From Streptomyces sp. NBC_01288 (GTDB taxonomy: Bacteria > Actinomycetota > Actinomycetes > Streptomycetales > Streptomycetaceae), in contig NZ_CP108427.1 of NCBI RefSeq assembly GCF_035982055.1, forward strand, positions 9,609,001 to 9,673,000: DNA of 64,000 nucleotides, read 5' to 3'. The notes under the pieces were generated by a model that did no database searches, had not been told where the DNA came from, and saw nothing but the letters and a program-made list of their open reading frames with translations. The position numbers were made by a program, and so were the translations under genes. Position 1 is the first letter of the stretch, and the number at the start of each line of letters is the position of its first letter. Of this stretch, positions 49,769 to 58,760 are shown in pieces.

Positions 49769-50878
49769 GTGTCCCCAGCGCCGAGCATCGGCGTCCTCGC
49801 CACCGGCACGTGCTTACCCGAGGGCATCCTGACCAACGACGAGGTCGCCGAGGCGGCCGGCGTCGACCCCGACTGGATCGTCCAGCGGACCGGCGTACTG
49901 CGTCGGCACATCGCGGGGCCCGATCAGGCCGCCTCCGATCTCGCCGCCGAGGCCGTGCGGAAGGCGCTCACCGCGGCCGGTCTCCCGGCGTCCGCGCTCG
50001 GTCTGCTCGTCCTCGCCACCTCCACCCCCGACGAGTTGGGACCGTCGACCGCGTGCCGGGTCCAGGCACTGGTGGGCGCTGACCGGGCGGTCGCCTTCGA
50101 CGTGGCGGCGGCCTGCTCCGGCTGGCTGTTCGCCGCCCGGGTCGCCCACGACTGGCTCCGTTCCGGCACCGGCGAACGGTATGCCGCCGTGGTCGGCGTC
50201 GAGGTCTACTCCCGTTTCGTCGACCCGTCCGACCGGGCCACGGCGGTGCTGTTCGCCGACGGAGCGGCGGCGACGATCCTCGGGCCGGTTCCGGGAGGGA
50301 CCGGGTTCGCCTCGATCCGGCTGGGGTCGGACGGTACCGCGGCGGGCGACGTCCTCATCCCGGCCGGCGGCAGCCGACTGCCCGCCTCCCCGAAGACCCT
50401 CGCCGACCGGCGCCACAAGGTCCACATGGACGGGAAGGCCGTACGGGACTTCATTCTGCGGATCTTCCCGGAGGTCCTCGGTGACGCCCTGCACCGCAAC
50501 GGCCTGCGTCTGTCGGACGTCGACCTGCTGATCTCCCACCAGCCCAACCCCCTCCTTCTACGGCGTGCCGCGGCCGACGCCGGAGTCCCCGAGGACCGGG
50601 TGGTGATCATCGGCCACGAGGTCGGCAACATCGGCGCGGCCTCCATCCCGTACGCCCTGGCGAGCGCGGACCACGACGGGCGGCTGCGCACCGGCAGCCG
50701 GGTGCTCGTCACGGCGTTCGGCGCCGGTCTGACCTGGGGGAGTACGGTCCTGACCTGGACCAGGGCACGGCAGCACGGCGCCGTCCCGGCACCCCGAACT
50801 GAGGCCCCTCGCAAGGAAGTTGCCGGTACGGGAGCGCCTCGCACAGGAGCGCCTCGGGCCGAAGCCCCCGAACCGTAG
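49769..50878 (+). CDS. 3-oxoacyl-ACP synthase III-like (KASIII), first copy
   Basis: 369 residues of the FabH-like fold. The catalytic triad is intact: Cys116 in DVAAACSGWLFAAR, His257 in LLISHQPNPLL and Asn287 in HEVGNIGAASIPYAL. The Arg-Thr-Gly block QRTGVLRRH and the end FGAGLTWGSTVLTW are typical. KASIII starts chains by joining an acyl-CoA to malonyl-ACP; AT-type relatives transfer acyl groups. The last ~30 residues are APRTE/APRKE/APRTG-like pentapeptides from the start of a 15-nt tandem array that continues past the stop. GTG start with a good GGAGG site. First gene of the cluster. Confidence 0.9.
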   Translation: MSPAPSIGVLATGTCLPEGILTNDEVAEAAGVDPDWIVQRTGVLRRHIAGPDQAASDLAAEAVRKALTAAGLPASALGLLVLATSTPDELGPSTACRVQALVGADRAVAFDVAAACSGWLFAARVAHDWLRSGTGERYAAVVGVEVYSRFVDPSDRATAVLFADGAAATILGPVPGGTGFASIRLGSDGTAAGDVLIPAGGSRLPASPKTLADRRHKVHMDGKAVRDFILRIFPEVLGDALHRNGLRLSDVDLLISHQPNPLLLRRAAADAGVPEDRVVIIGHEVGNIGAASIPYALASADHDGRLRTGSRVLVTAFGAGLTWGSTVLTWTRARQHGAVPAPRTEAPRKEVAGTGAPRTGAPRAEAPEP

Positions 50879-51110
50879 CGCCTCGCAGGAAAGACCCTCG
50901 CACCGATGCCCCTCGCACGGGAGCGCCTCGCGCCGAAGTTCCCCGTACGGAATGCCCTCGCACCGACACCGCTTGCACCGATGCCTCTCGTACCGAAGCG
51001 CCCTCGTAGTGAAGCCCCCGTACCACAGCGCCTCGTACCGAAGCACCCTCGCCGAAACACCCCGCACCGAAGCCTCTCGCACCGCGAACCCCCGCACCGA
51101 AGGAGCCCAG
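50790..51110 (+). repeat. degenerate 15-bp tandem array (~21 units)
   Basis: Units resemble GCCCCTCGCACCGAA with variable middle bases. The first six or so units are translated as the C-terminal tail of the KASIII protein. The KASIII stop lies within a unit and the array fills the whole gap to the SDR ribosome binding site. The phase slips once near 51010. Because 15 is a multiple of 3, every frame stays mostly open, including the antisense, which reads as ASVRG-like pentapeptides. Confidence 0.8.
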
Positions 51111-51112
51111 TT

Positions 51113-52024
51113 GTGACCGAGCCCCTCTCGTCCACCGCCACCGACTCCACCGACTCGGCCAACTCCGCCCACCCCGCCACTCTCGGCCCCCTCGCCCCCC
51201 TCTTCCGCCTAGACGGCGCCCGCGTCCTCGTGACCGGCGCCTCCCGCGGTATCGGCCGTGCCATCGCGGTCGCCTGCGCGGAGGCCGGTGCGGATGTCGC
51301 GCTCGCGGCCCGTAGCGACGACGCGCTGCACGACGCCGAGCAGGAGGTGCGCAAGCTCGGGCGGCAGACCGTGATCACGTGCGGTGACCTCGCCGACTCC
51401 GGTACGGCCGCGCGCCTGGTCGACGAGACGGTCGCCGGGCTGGGCGGCCTCGACATCCTCATCCACAACGCGAGCGTCTTCCCGGCCGACGACACCGGCA
51501 CCTCGTACCTGGTCCCCTTCGCCGAGAGCAGCTCCGCCGAGTGGGACCCGCTACTGGCCGTCAACATCGGTGCCACCGTCGATCTGTGCCGCGCCGCTCA
51601 CCCCCACCTGGCCGCCTCCCCGAAGGCGGCCGTCGTCCTGGTGTCGTCCGTGGCCGGACTCATCGCGACGCCCGCGATGGAGGCGTACGCCGTCACCAAG
51701 GCCGCCCAACTCTCCCTGATGCGCTCGCTGTCCGTCGGCTGGGCCCGGCAGGGCATCCGGGTCAACGCCCTGTGCCCCGGCTGGGTGCGCACGGACATGA
51801 CCGAGCCGATGCAGCGGCACGCGCCGCTCTCGGACTGGCTCATGAGCCATGTACCGCAAGGCCGTTGGCTGACGCCCACGGAGGTCGCCGCCGCCGCGCT
51901 CTTCCTGGCCGCGCCCGCGGCCTCGTCCGTCACCGGACACGCCCTGGTCTGCGACGGCGGGGTCTCGGTCCCGGACGGCGGCCTCGCCGGCATCCCCAAG
52001 CCCGCCTCACCCTTCGCCGCCTGA
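51113..52024 (+). CDS. short-chain dehydrogenase/reductase
   Basis: 303 residues. The NAD(P) loop is VLVTGASRGIGRAIAVACAE (TGASRGIG at 41-48), then HNASVFPADD, Ser in VVLVSSVAGL, and the catalytic Tyr192/Lys196 in AYAVTKAA. This is a FabG-like ketoreductase, probably reducing the beta-keto product of the ketosynthases. GTG at 51113 is chosen because AAGGAG lies 6-11 nt upstream and the longer frame is only the tandem array. The first ~25 residues are a Ser/Thr/Asp-rich extension. Confidence 0.9.
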   Translation: MTEPLSSTATDSTDSANSAHPATLGPLAPLFRLDGARVLVTGASRGIGRAIAVACAEAGADVALAARSDDALHDAEQEVRKLGRQTVITCGDLADSGTAARLVDETVAGLGGLDILIHNASVFPADDTGTSYLVPFAESSSAEWDPLLAVNIGATVDLCRAAHPHLAASPKAAVVLVSSVAGLIATPAMEAYAVTKAAQLSLMRSLSVGWARQGIRVNALCPGWVRTDMTEPMQRHAPLSDWLMSHVPQGRWLTPTEVAAAALFLAAPAASSVTGHALVCDGGVSVPDGGLAGIPKPASPFAA

Positions 52025-52075
52025 CCCCGTAAGCGCCCGTCCCGAGACCCTCAACTGCGAGAGCAGGAACCACAG

Positions 52076-52873
52076 ATGACGGACGATCAGACGCAGTCGT
52101 CGGACCTGAACGACGACGAGTCCCTCCATCAGGACGACGAGCCCCTCCACCAGTGGGTGGTGGGGGAGTCCTTCCAACACGCCAGTGTCCAGCCGGACTT
52201 CACCACGGCGGCCCAACTCCGCGACCGACTGCGCCGCCGGCCCCCCGACCAGGACAACCCGCTGCGCATCCGCCCCGGACTCGGGGTCGACGACACCGAG
52301 TGGAGCGACCTCACCTCCGAACTCCTCAAGGCGTACGGCGCTTCCGTGCTCCCCGAGGGCCGGCCGCCGAACGCCGTGCCCCGGCACAGCGTCCTCAAGC
52401 ACAGCCGCGACAACGTCCTCATCGGCGACGCACACGTCGAAGGCGACGCGTTCCAGGCGCAGTTGGCCGTCGTCAACGACACCGAGATGCTCCGGGACCA
52501 CACCGCCGACCAGCAGCACGTACCCGGCATGCTCCTCATCGAGGCGTCGATCCAACTCGTCACCTGGGCGGTGTCGGAGATCTGGCTCCCACCCGCCGGC
52601 CATCCCCCCTACTACGCCGTGATGCACGCCAGCGCCTTCGAGTTCAGCCGGTTCGTGTTCCCGCTGCCCACCCTCCTGACGGGCACGTTCACCCGCACCG
52701 GCCCGGCCGAGGACGACAAGATCCCGCTGAGCGCGGAAGTACGGGTCCGACAGGCCGGGCAGGAGTGCAGCCGGGTCCGCATCGACCTGCACGCCTTCCG
52801 CCCCGCCCTCGTCTTCGCCATCGAGGACGGCCAGGCCCGGCGCACCCTGCTGCGCGCCGCCCCCGCCGCATGA
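52076..52873 (+). CDS. AfsA-like hotdog-fold protein
   Basis: 265 residues. After an acidic N terminus, the middle carries VLKHSRDNVLIGDAHVEGDA and QQHVPGMLLIEASIQLVTWA. This is the AfsA hotdog pattern (Lys-His or Lys-Arg, N-V-L-I/L, then His-Pro-x-M-L-L-x-E-A). A second half follows with FEFSRFVFPLPTLLTGTFTR. AfsA proteins join beta-ketoacyl groups to glycerol-type acceptors in butyrolactone signal synthesis, but the hotdog fold also serves dehydratases and thioesterases. In an ACP/KAS cluster either is possible. The stop overlaps the next start (ATGA). Confidence 0.78.
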   Translation: MTDDQTQSSDLNDDESLHQDDEPLHQWVVGESFQHASVQPDFTTAAQLRDRLRRRPPDQDNPLRIRPGLGVDDTEWSDLTSELLKAYGASVLPEGRPPNAVPRHSVLKHSRDNVLIGDAHVEGDAFQAQLAVVNDTEMLRDHTADQQHVPGMLLIEASIQLVTWAVSEIWLPPAGHPPYYAVMHASAFEFSRFVFPLPTLLTGTFTRTGPAEDDKIPLSAEVRVRQAGQECSRVRIDLHAFRPALVFAIEDGQARRTLLRAAPAA

Positions 52874-54741
52874 CCGCCGACCACGCGGCCACCGAGACCG
52901 CGCACCCGCTCCGGCGACTCCTCCACGGCGACAATCACGCCGACGTCGACGCCCTGGACGGCCTGCTCGACACCCCGCCGTTCAAACGGTCCGCACCGCC
53001 CTGCGGCCCCGAACGCCACACCCGGACCTACGACCGGCTGCGCGCCCTGGGGGAGTGGGTGGGCGGAGCGAACGCGCTCCAGCACGACCCGGCCCGACTC
53101 CTCGCCGCACTGGAATGGTCCGCCACCGTCGACCCACCCCTCTTCCTCGCAGGCACCGTGCAGTACGCGGTGTGCGTCGCCGCCATGACCGAACTCGGCG
53201 GGCCCGGCCCCTACTTGGACCCGCTGATGGACGAGGTCGACCGGCACGAGACCTTCGGCTCCATCATGATCACCGAGGTCGGCCGAGGCAACAGCCACCT
53301 CGCCACCCGCACCGAGGCCCGATTCGACCCCGCCACAAGGGAGTTCACCTTACGGACCCCCGACCCCACCGCGGCCAAGTTCATGTCCCACGTCGCCGGC
53401 ACGGGCCGCTCCCACATGGCCATCGTCTACGCCCGCCTCCTCCTCGCCGGCCAGGAGTGTGGGGTGTTCCCCTTCGCGGTCCGCGTCCGCGACGCCGACC
53501 GGATCACGGACGGCATCCACATCACCGAACTCCCCGAGACCACCTCGGTCCCGCTGAACTACGCCCTCGTCACCTTCGACAACACCCGTGTCCCCTACGA
53601 CGGTTGGCTCCGCGACGACGCCTCCATCGCGCCCGACGGCGAGTTTTCCGACCCCCTCGGCGACCCGGACCGACGCCTGGTGCGCTCCCTCTCGGTCTCC
53701 TCCAACGCCTCCACCGGCGCCGCGGCAGCCCTCACCGCGGCAGCCCGGGCCACCGTCACCATCGGCATCCGCCACAGCCGACACCGCCTGACCATGGGCC
53801 GGTTGCGCACCGACCTCCCCGTCCTGGACTACCGCACCCAGCAAGACGCCCTCTACGGCGTCCTCGGCGAGGTGTACGCGTGCAGCTTCCTCGTCGCCCG
53901 GATCAAGGCACAGTACGTACGACAGCGCAGCGCCCCCGCAGACCTCTTCCAGACGCACCGCCCGGTGTGGGCGCCCTGGGCCTCGGTCAGCCGCGAACAG
54001 GCCCTGACCAAGGTGGCAGCGACCCGCATCCTGCTGAACGCGGCCGGAGTATGCCGGGAACGAGCAGGCGCCCAGGGCCTGTTGACCGTCAACCGGCTCC
54101 TTGAGTACGAGGGCCTGGCCCAGGTGTACCAAGCCGCCGCGGGCGACAACCTCCTCATCCGCCTGGACGCGGGGAAGCAACTCGTCGAGGACCTCACCCA
54201 CACGGTCCCGGTCCCGGCTGCCGTGGGCGAACTGGTGTCCCCGGGTGGGGCGTTGGCGCTGGCACTCCTCCGTGAACGCGGCCTCCTCACCGAACTGCGC
54301 GGCCGTGTCGAAGACGTCCCCGTGGACGAGAAGACCGCCTTCGAGACCTGGAACCCCCTGCTCCCTGCCCTCGTCACACTCGCCGACGCACACCAACAGC
54401 GCCTGCTGCTTGAGGCGTTCGCGGAGGCGGTCGCCGAGGCCGAGTCCACCCACACCGGCACCGACCAGGCACCCCACCTCCCGGCGCTGCACGCCCTCCA
54501 CACCCTGTACGCCATGAAGTCACTGGAACAGACGCTGAGTTGGCACCTGGAGAGCGGATCGCTCACCTCGTCCGACGCCCTCCGCGTGCACCGGGGACGC
54601 GAGCGTGCCCTGGACGCCGTCCACCCTCATCTCGCCGTTCTCCTCGACGGATGCGCGCCGCCGGACGCGCGGTTGAGGGCTCCGATGGCCGAACGGGACG
54701 TAGTGGCGGCCCTGTTCGCGAGCGGCGGGCCGACGACATGA
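52870..54741 (+). CDS. acyl-CoA oxidase/dehydrogenase-like flavoprotein
   Basis: 623 residues, matching acyl-CoA oxidase length rather than the ~390 of simple dehydrogenases. FAD/substrate-site landmarks are FGSIMITEVGRGNSHLATRT, FDPATREFTLRTPDPTAAKF, NYALVTFDNTRVPYDGWL and DYRTQQDALYGVLGEVYACS. The C-terminal ~200 residues are helical as in ACOX dimers. It would add an alpha,beta double bond to an acyl chain. Avenolide-type signal pathways also use an ACOX (family knowledge), but no P450 partner is adjacent here. Coupled to the genes on both sides. Confidence 0.87.
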   Translation: MTADHAATETAHPLRRLLHGDNHADVDALDGLLDTPPFKRSAPPCGPERHTRTYDRLRALGEWVGGANALQHDPARLLAALEWSATVDPPLFLAGTVQYAVCVAAMTELGGPGPYLDPLMDEVDRHETFGSIMITEVGRGNSHLATRTEARFDPATREFTLRTPDPTAAKFMSHVAGTGRSHMAIVYARLLLAGQECGVFPFAVRVRDADRITDGIHITELPETTSVPLNYALVTFDNTRVPYDGWLRDDASIAPDGEFSDPLGDPDRRLVRSLSVSSNASTGAAAALTAAARATVTIGIRHSRHRLTMGRLRTDLPVLDYRTQQDALYGVLGEVYACSFLVARIKAQYVRQRSAPADLFQTHRPVWAPWASVSREQALTKVAATRILLNAAGVCRERAGAQGLLTVNRLLEYEGLAQVYQAAAGDNLLIRLDAGKQLVEDLTHTVPVPAAVGELVSPGGALALALLRERGLLTELRGRVEDVPVDEKTAFETWNPLLPALVTLADAHQQRLLLEAFAEAVAEAESTHTGTDQAPHLPALHALHTLYAMKSLEQTLSWHLESGSLTSSDALRVHRGRERALDAVHPHLAVLLDGCAPPDARLRAPMAERDVVAALFASGGPTT

Positions 54742-55808
54742 CCGTAACCGCCGTGATCACCGGGCTGGGGGCGGCCCTGCCATCGGATCGGATCACCAAC
54801 GAACAACTCGTGCGCGAGGGCCTGGACACCTCGGACGCATGGATCCGCGGCCGTACCGGAATCGAGAGCCGCCATCGCGTCCGCCCAGGCACGTCGACCG
54901 GCGATCTGGCGGTGGCCGCCGCGCGCGGCGCACTGGAGTCGGCCGACGCGCGCGACGCCGGTCTGCTGATCCTGGCGACGACCACACCCGACCGCCGATG
55001 CCCGGCCACGGCACCGGAGTTGGCCGCCCGACTCGGCATGACCGGCATTCCGGCGTTCGACCTCGCGGCCGTCTGCTCGGGCTTCGTCTACGCGGCCGCC
55101 GTCGCCTCGGCGATGCTCGTGGCGGGTACGTACGACAGCGTGCTGCTCGTCGCGGCCGAGACGTACTCGACGATCGTGGACCCGCGCGACCGGGAGACCG
55201 CCGTCATCTTCGGCGACGGCGCGGGCGCCGCGTACCTCACGCGAGGACAACGGCGTGACCCCGGAGCCCTGGTCCACTTCGACCTGGGCAGCGACGGCAC
55301 GGGCAGCGACCTCATCACGATCCCCGCGGGCGGCTCCAGTACGCCGTACACCGACGAACTGCCGCGCCAGGAGCGCTACTTCCGTATGCGCGGCCGGGAG
55401 GTGTACGCCCGGGCCGTACGGCAGATGGCGGCCTCCTCGCGCACGGTCCTCGACCGGGCCGGCTGGTCCACCGACTCCGTCGCCGCCTTCGTCGCGCACC
55501 AGGCCAACCAGCGCATCCTCGACTCCGTCGCCGACCGGCTGGGCATCCCGCCGGACCGCCGTCACGGCAACCTGCGCGAGGTCGGCAACACGGCGGCGGC
55601 CTCCCTTCCCCTCGCCCTGGCCGACACCGCCGCCCGAGGCACCGTACGGCCGGGCGCCCGCACCCTGCTCACCGCCTTCGGCGGCGGACTGACCTGGGGC
55701 TCCATCGCCATGACGTGGCCCGAGGCGAAACCCGTACGGCACACACCCCAACCCCGCCCCACACACAAGGAGTTCGACTCATGTCTGCCGTCTACGACCA
55801 CCTCGTGA
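54738..55808 (+). CDS. 3-oxoacyl-ACP synthase III-like (KASIII), second copy
   Basis: 356 residues; the triad is Cys113 in DLAAVCSGFVYAAA, His254 in AFVAHQANQRIL and Asn284 in REVGNTAAASLPLAL, closest to ordinary FabH in these motifs. RGRTGIESRHRVRP and FGGGLTWGSIAMTWP frame the domain. The C terminus runs 28 nt into the ACP gene, so the last ~15 residues are non-conserved. Start fixed by ATGA overlap with the oxidase gene. Having two KASIII types in one cluster suggests one primes the chain and the other condenses or releases it (inference). Confidence 0.9.
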   Translation: MTVTAVITGLGAALPSDRITNEQLVREGLDTSDAWIRGRTGIESRHRVRPGTSTGDLAVAAARGALESADARDAGLLILATTTPDRRCPATAPELAARLGMTGIPAFDLAAVCSGFVYAAAVASAMLVAGTYDSVLLVAAETYSTIVDPRDRETAVIFGDGAGAAYLTRGQRRDPGALVHFDLGSDGTGSDLITIPAGGSSTPYTDELPRQERYFRMRGREVYARAVRQMAASSRTVLDRAGWSTDSVAAFVAHQANQRILDSVADRLGIPPDRRHGNLREVGNTAAASLPLALADTAARGTVRPGARTLLTAFGGGLTWGSIAMTWPEAKPVRHTPQPRPTHKEFDSCLPSTTTS

Positions 55809-56023
55809 CCACCCTGAGCGGCAAGTTCGAGGTACCCGCCGACACCGTCCGACCGGACATCTCCTACGACGACCTCGGCCTCGACTCCCTCGCCGTGATG
55901 GAACTGTTCCTGACCCTCCAGGAGGAGTGGGTGATACCGCTGGAGGACTCCGACGCCGTGGGCACCCTCACCGTGCAGGAGACCGTCGACCTCGTCGAAA
56001 AGCTGAAGGCGGAGGCGTCGTGA
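55781..56023 (+). CDS. acyl carrier protein
   Basis: 80 residues with the phosphopantetheine site DDLGLDSLAVMELFLTLQEE (Ser36) and the helix IV region DAVGTLTVQETVDLVEKL. AAGGAGTTCGACTC before ATG 55781 is a strong ribosome binding site; the in-frame start further up is ruled out by this. It overlaps the KASIII gene by 28 nt and the KASII gene by 4 nt, so stoichiometry is set by coupling. It is the dedicated carrier of this cluster. Confidence 0.95.
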   Translation: MSAVYDHLVTTLSGKFEVPADTVRPDISYDDLGLDSLAVMELFLTLQEEWVIPLEDSDAVGTLTVQETVDLVEKLKAEAS

Positions 56024-57255
56024 CAACTACCGGCGGCCGGCCGGAAGTTGTGGTGACCGGGATCGGCCTGGTTACCCCGGCGGGCATCGGGCGTGAACGG
56101 ACCTGGGAGCGCGTCTGCTCGGGCCGCCCCACGGCCACGGACGACCCGGAACTGGAAGGCATGCCGGTTGGTTTCTCCTGCCGGGTTCCCGACTTCGATC
56201 CGGCCACCCTGGTGCCGGGAGTGCCGCACTGGCGCGTCGACCGCTACACGCTCCTCGCCCTCGCGGCGGCGCGGGAGGCGGTCGTCGACGCCGGGCTGGC
56301 GCCGGAGACCTGGGACGGCGACCGGGTCGCCGTGGTCATGGGCTCGGCCGCCGGCGGTGTCGCCACCCTCGAAACCCAGCAGGACCGGCTACGAGAACGA
56401 GGCCCGGGCCTGGTCTCGCCGCTCACGCTGCCCATGTTCCTGCCCAACATGGCGGCCGGCCACATAGCCGTCGACCTGCACACCCGCGGGCCGAACATGC
56501 ACACGAGCACGGCCTGCGCCTCGGGCGCCACGGCGATCGGCATCGCCATGGACCTGCTCCGCTCGGACGCCTGCGACATCGCGCTGGCGGGCGGCGCCGA
56601 CGCCATGGTGACCCGGCTCTGTTCGGCGGCCTTCGCCCGGATGGGAGCCCTCTCCCGACGCGCCGAGGACCCGGCGACGGCCTCCCGCCCCTTCGACACG
56701 GACCGCGACGGATTCGTCCTGGCCGAAGGCGCGGGCGTCCTCGTCCTCGAACGCGCCCCCGACGCCACCGCCCGCCGCGTCCGCCGCTACGCAACGCTCG
56801 CGGGCCACGGCGCGTCCGCCGACGCCCACCACCAGACGGCGCCCCACCCACAAGGAGCGGGAGCCGAACTCGCCCTGCGCCGAGCGCTGTTGGACTCCGA
56901 CGCCTCACCCGCAGACGTCGACCATGTCAACGCCCATGGGACCAGCACCCAGTTGAACGACCGGGTCGAAGGGGCGCTGATCGAACGGCTGTTGAGCGGC
57001 CGCCCGTCCGTGACCGGCACGAAGGGCGTCACCGGCCACGCGATGGGCGCCGCCGGGGCGATAGAGGCCGCGCTCACCGCCCTGACGGTCTTCCACGCGA
57101 CCACCCCGCCCACGGCCAACCTCCAAAACCCGCTCGGTGAGGCCGAGTTGGACCTGGTGAGCGGCACGGCCAGAACCGGCAAGGTCTCCCTGGCGCTCAG
57201 CAACTCGTTCGGCTTCGGCGGGCAGAACGCGGTGCTGGCCTTCCGGCCCGCTTGA
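56020..57255 (+). CDS. beta-ketoacyl-ACP synthase II (FabF-like)
   Basis: 411 residues. The Cys-His-His triad is Cys166 in STACASGATAIG, His306 in VNAHGTSTQLND and His340 in KGVTGHAMGAAGAI. Other marks are VMGSAAGGVATLE and NSFGFGGQNAVL. This is an elongating ketosynthase; there is no chain-length-factor partner (a second KAS lacking Cys), so it is not a classical aromatic type II PKS pair. GTG start by GTGA overlap with the ACP gene. Last enzyme gene before the regulator. Confidence 0.93.
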   Translation: MTTTGGRPEVVVTGIGLVTPAGIGRERTWERVCSGRPTATDDPELEGMPVGFSCRVPDFDPATLVPGVPHWRVDRYTLLALAAAREAVVDAGLAPETWDGDRVAVVMGSAAGGVATLETQQDRLRERGPGLVSPLTLPMFLPNMAAGHIAVDLHTRGPNMHTSTACASGATAIGIAMDLLRSDACDIALAGGADAMVTRLCSAAFARMGALSRRAEDPATASRPFDTDRDGFVLAEGAGVLVLERAPDATARRVRRYATLAGHGASADAHHQTAPHPQGAGAELALRRALLDSDASPADVDHVNAHGTSTQLNDRVEGALIERLLSGRPSVTGTKGVTGHAMGAAGAIEAALTALTVFHATTPPTANLQNPLGEAELDLVSGTARTGKVSLALSNSFGFGGQNAVLAFRPA

Positions 57256-57497
57256 GTGGTGGGCGGAGTGGTGGGCGGGTTCGGCGTAGTGCAGGTCGAA
57301 CGGATCAATCACGGTGATCGCGCCCCTCAATGAGCTGGTCGATGATCTGGAAACGGTTGGCCGGGAATTGAGCGAAGGATAATGATCAATATCTTGTGGC
57401 CGGACCGAGGCGCGACGTGGAGCCGCTGAACGGGCTGTCCCGTTCTCCGGCCGATGCGTCCGTACGACCCCGACCCGGCTCGCGACAGGAGACGCGG

Positions 57498-58760
57498 ATG
57501 GCGCGAACGCGCATTCCCAATACCCGGCTGCGCGCGCTGATCGAGGAGACGGACTGGACCCAGGGCGGTCTCGCACGTGCGGTGAACGCGGTGGCGGCCG
57601 AGGCGGGGCTGGTCCTGCGGTACGACCGCACCACGGTGTCCCACTGGCTGACGGGCAGCCGTCCCATGCCACGCGTGCAGCCGTTCGCCTGCGAGGCGCT
57701 CGGCCGGCGCTGCGGTCGTGTCATCACGGCGGAGGAGGCGGGCTTCGCGGGCCAAGTCGCCGTTGGCCCCGTGCAGTTGGCGCCTGCGGACGCCAACGGT
57801 CTCGTCGGCCTGCTCCACGCACTGTCCGGCCCGATTCCTTACCGGCCCGCACGGACCCGTCCGGTGAGCCGGGCCTCGGGTACGGGTAGAGGTACGGCCG
57901 CAGTGGTCGGGGTGGTGCGGGCGCCGTGCGCGAGGAACTCGGCATCCTTGTTCTTCACCCGGACCCTCCAAGCACAGGGGGGCGGATTCGCGCGCGGCAC
58001 CCTGCGCACGTACCTGACCGAGGCGGTGGCCGGTCAACTGCGAAGCGTGCGAGGCGAGTTGCGGCGGGAGCGATACGCCGAGGCATCACAACTCACCCTC
58101 GTCCTGGGCCGGATGTACGCGGACGACCTGCGCAACGGCGAGGCTCAGCACTGCTACCTGGCGGCACGGGACTTGGCGATCACGGCCGGGAACCGGGAGT
58201 TGACCGTGATCGCCCTGCGGACCCTGAGCGTGCAGGCGTACGGCCTGGGCCATCCGCGGATCGCCGACGAGGTCGCCCGCGCCGCCGTCAGAATCGCGCA
58301 CGCCGCCCCTCGTGCCGTACGGGCCTTCGCCCAGGCCCAGTTGGCGGTGACGGCGGCAAGCTGCGGCGAGCGCACGGACGCGTTGCGCGCACTCTCCGAG
58401 GCCGAGAGCGGCGTAGGTCCGGAGGAGGCGGGGCGGCACCCGTTCGAGTCCTACGCGCGCGCCGACCTCGAATTCCAGCGGGGCGAGGCCCTGTTGGCGT
58501 TACGCGAGCCGGCGGAGGCAGTGCCCGCCTTCGAGTACGCGCTGGCGGCCCGCGCTTTGGATGATCGCCGGGGTGCGGCGCTGACGCGACTACGCCTGGC
58601 AGACGTACTCCTGCGGCTAGGACGCGTGGACGAAACGCGTGCTCTGGAGCGGGAGTTGAGAGAGGAAGCCGACGGTCTGCGGTCGGCGGCGGTCACGCGG
58701 CGGAAGCAGGAATTGCGGCGGTCGTTGCTGCGGTTGAGTGGGGGCAGGAGGGCTGGATAG
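57498..58760 (+). CDS. XRE-type HTH regulator with TPR-like C-terminal domain
   Basis: 420 residues. Residues ~1-70 carry a helix-turn-helix: TRLRALIEETDWTQGGLARA and YDRTTVSHWLTGSRPMPR. After a low-complexity linker, residues ~180-400 are helical repeats of TPR type (LRNGEAQHCYLAARDLAITA, REPAEAVPAFEYALAARALD). Such proteins are common Streptomyces pathway-linked regulators. AGGAGACGCGG before ATG 57498. Placed 242 nt after the KASII gene on the same strand, it is a good candidate for control of the cluster. Confidence 0.85.
   Translation: MARTRIPNTRLRALIEETDWTQGGLARAVNAVAAEAGLVLRYDRTTVSHWLTGSRPMPRVQPFACEALGRRCGRVITAEEAGFAGQVAVGPVQLAPADANGLVGLLHALSGPIPYRPARTRPVSRASGTGRGTAAVVGVVRAPCARNSASLFFTRTLQAQGGGFARGTLRTYLTEAVAGQLRSVRGELRRERYAEASQLTLVLGRMYADDLRNGEAQHCYLAARDLAITAGNRELTVIALRTLSVQAYGLGHPRIADEVARAAVRIAHAAPRAVRAFAQAQLAVTAASCGERTDALRALSEAESGVGPEEAGRHPFESYARADLEFQRGEALLALREPAEAVPAFEYALAARALDDRRGAALTRLRLADVLLRLGRVDETRALERELREEADGLRSAAVTRRKQELRRSLLRLSGGRRAG

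Noticed and set aside
50709..51026. Minus-strand ORF with ASVRG-like pentapeptides as a real pentapeptide-repeat gene
   Set aside because: The pattern follows automatically from a 15-nt tandem array and also appears in the other antisense frames. No start with a ribosome binding site and no conserved central Leu/Phe column. Kept only as a finding about the array.
50790..51110. CRISPR array
   Set aside because: Units are adjacent and degenerate with no spacers, and no cas genes are present.
50906..51112. Upstream extension of the SDR to an ATG at 50906
   Set aside because: The added ~69 residues are only translated tandem repeats. The GTG at 51113 has a proper AAGGAG site and lies just before the family domain.
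49769..57255. Aromatic type II polyketide cluster
   Set aside because: There is only one KASII and no chain-length factor, cyclase or aromatase.
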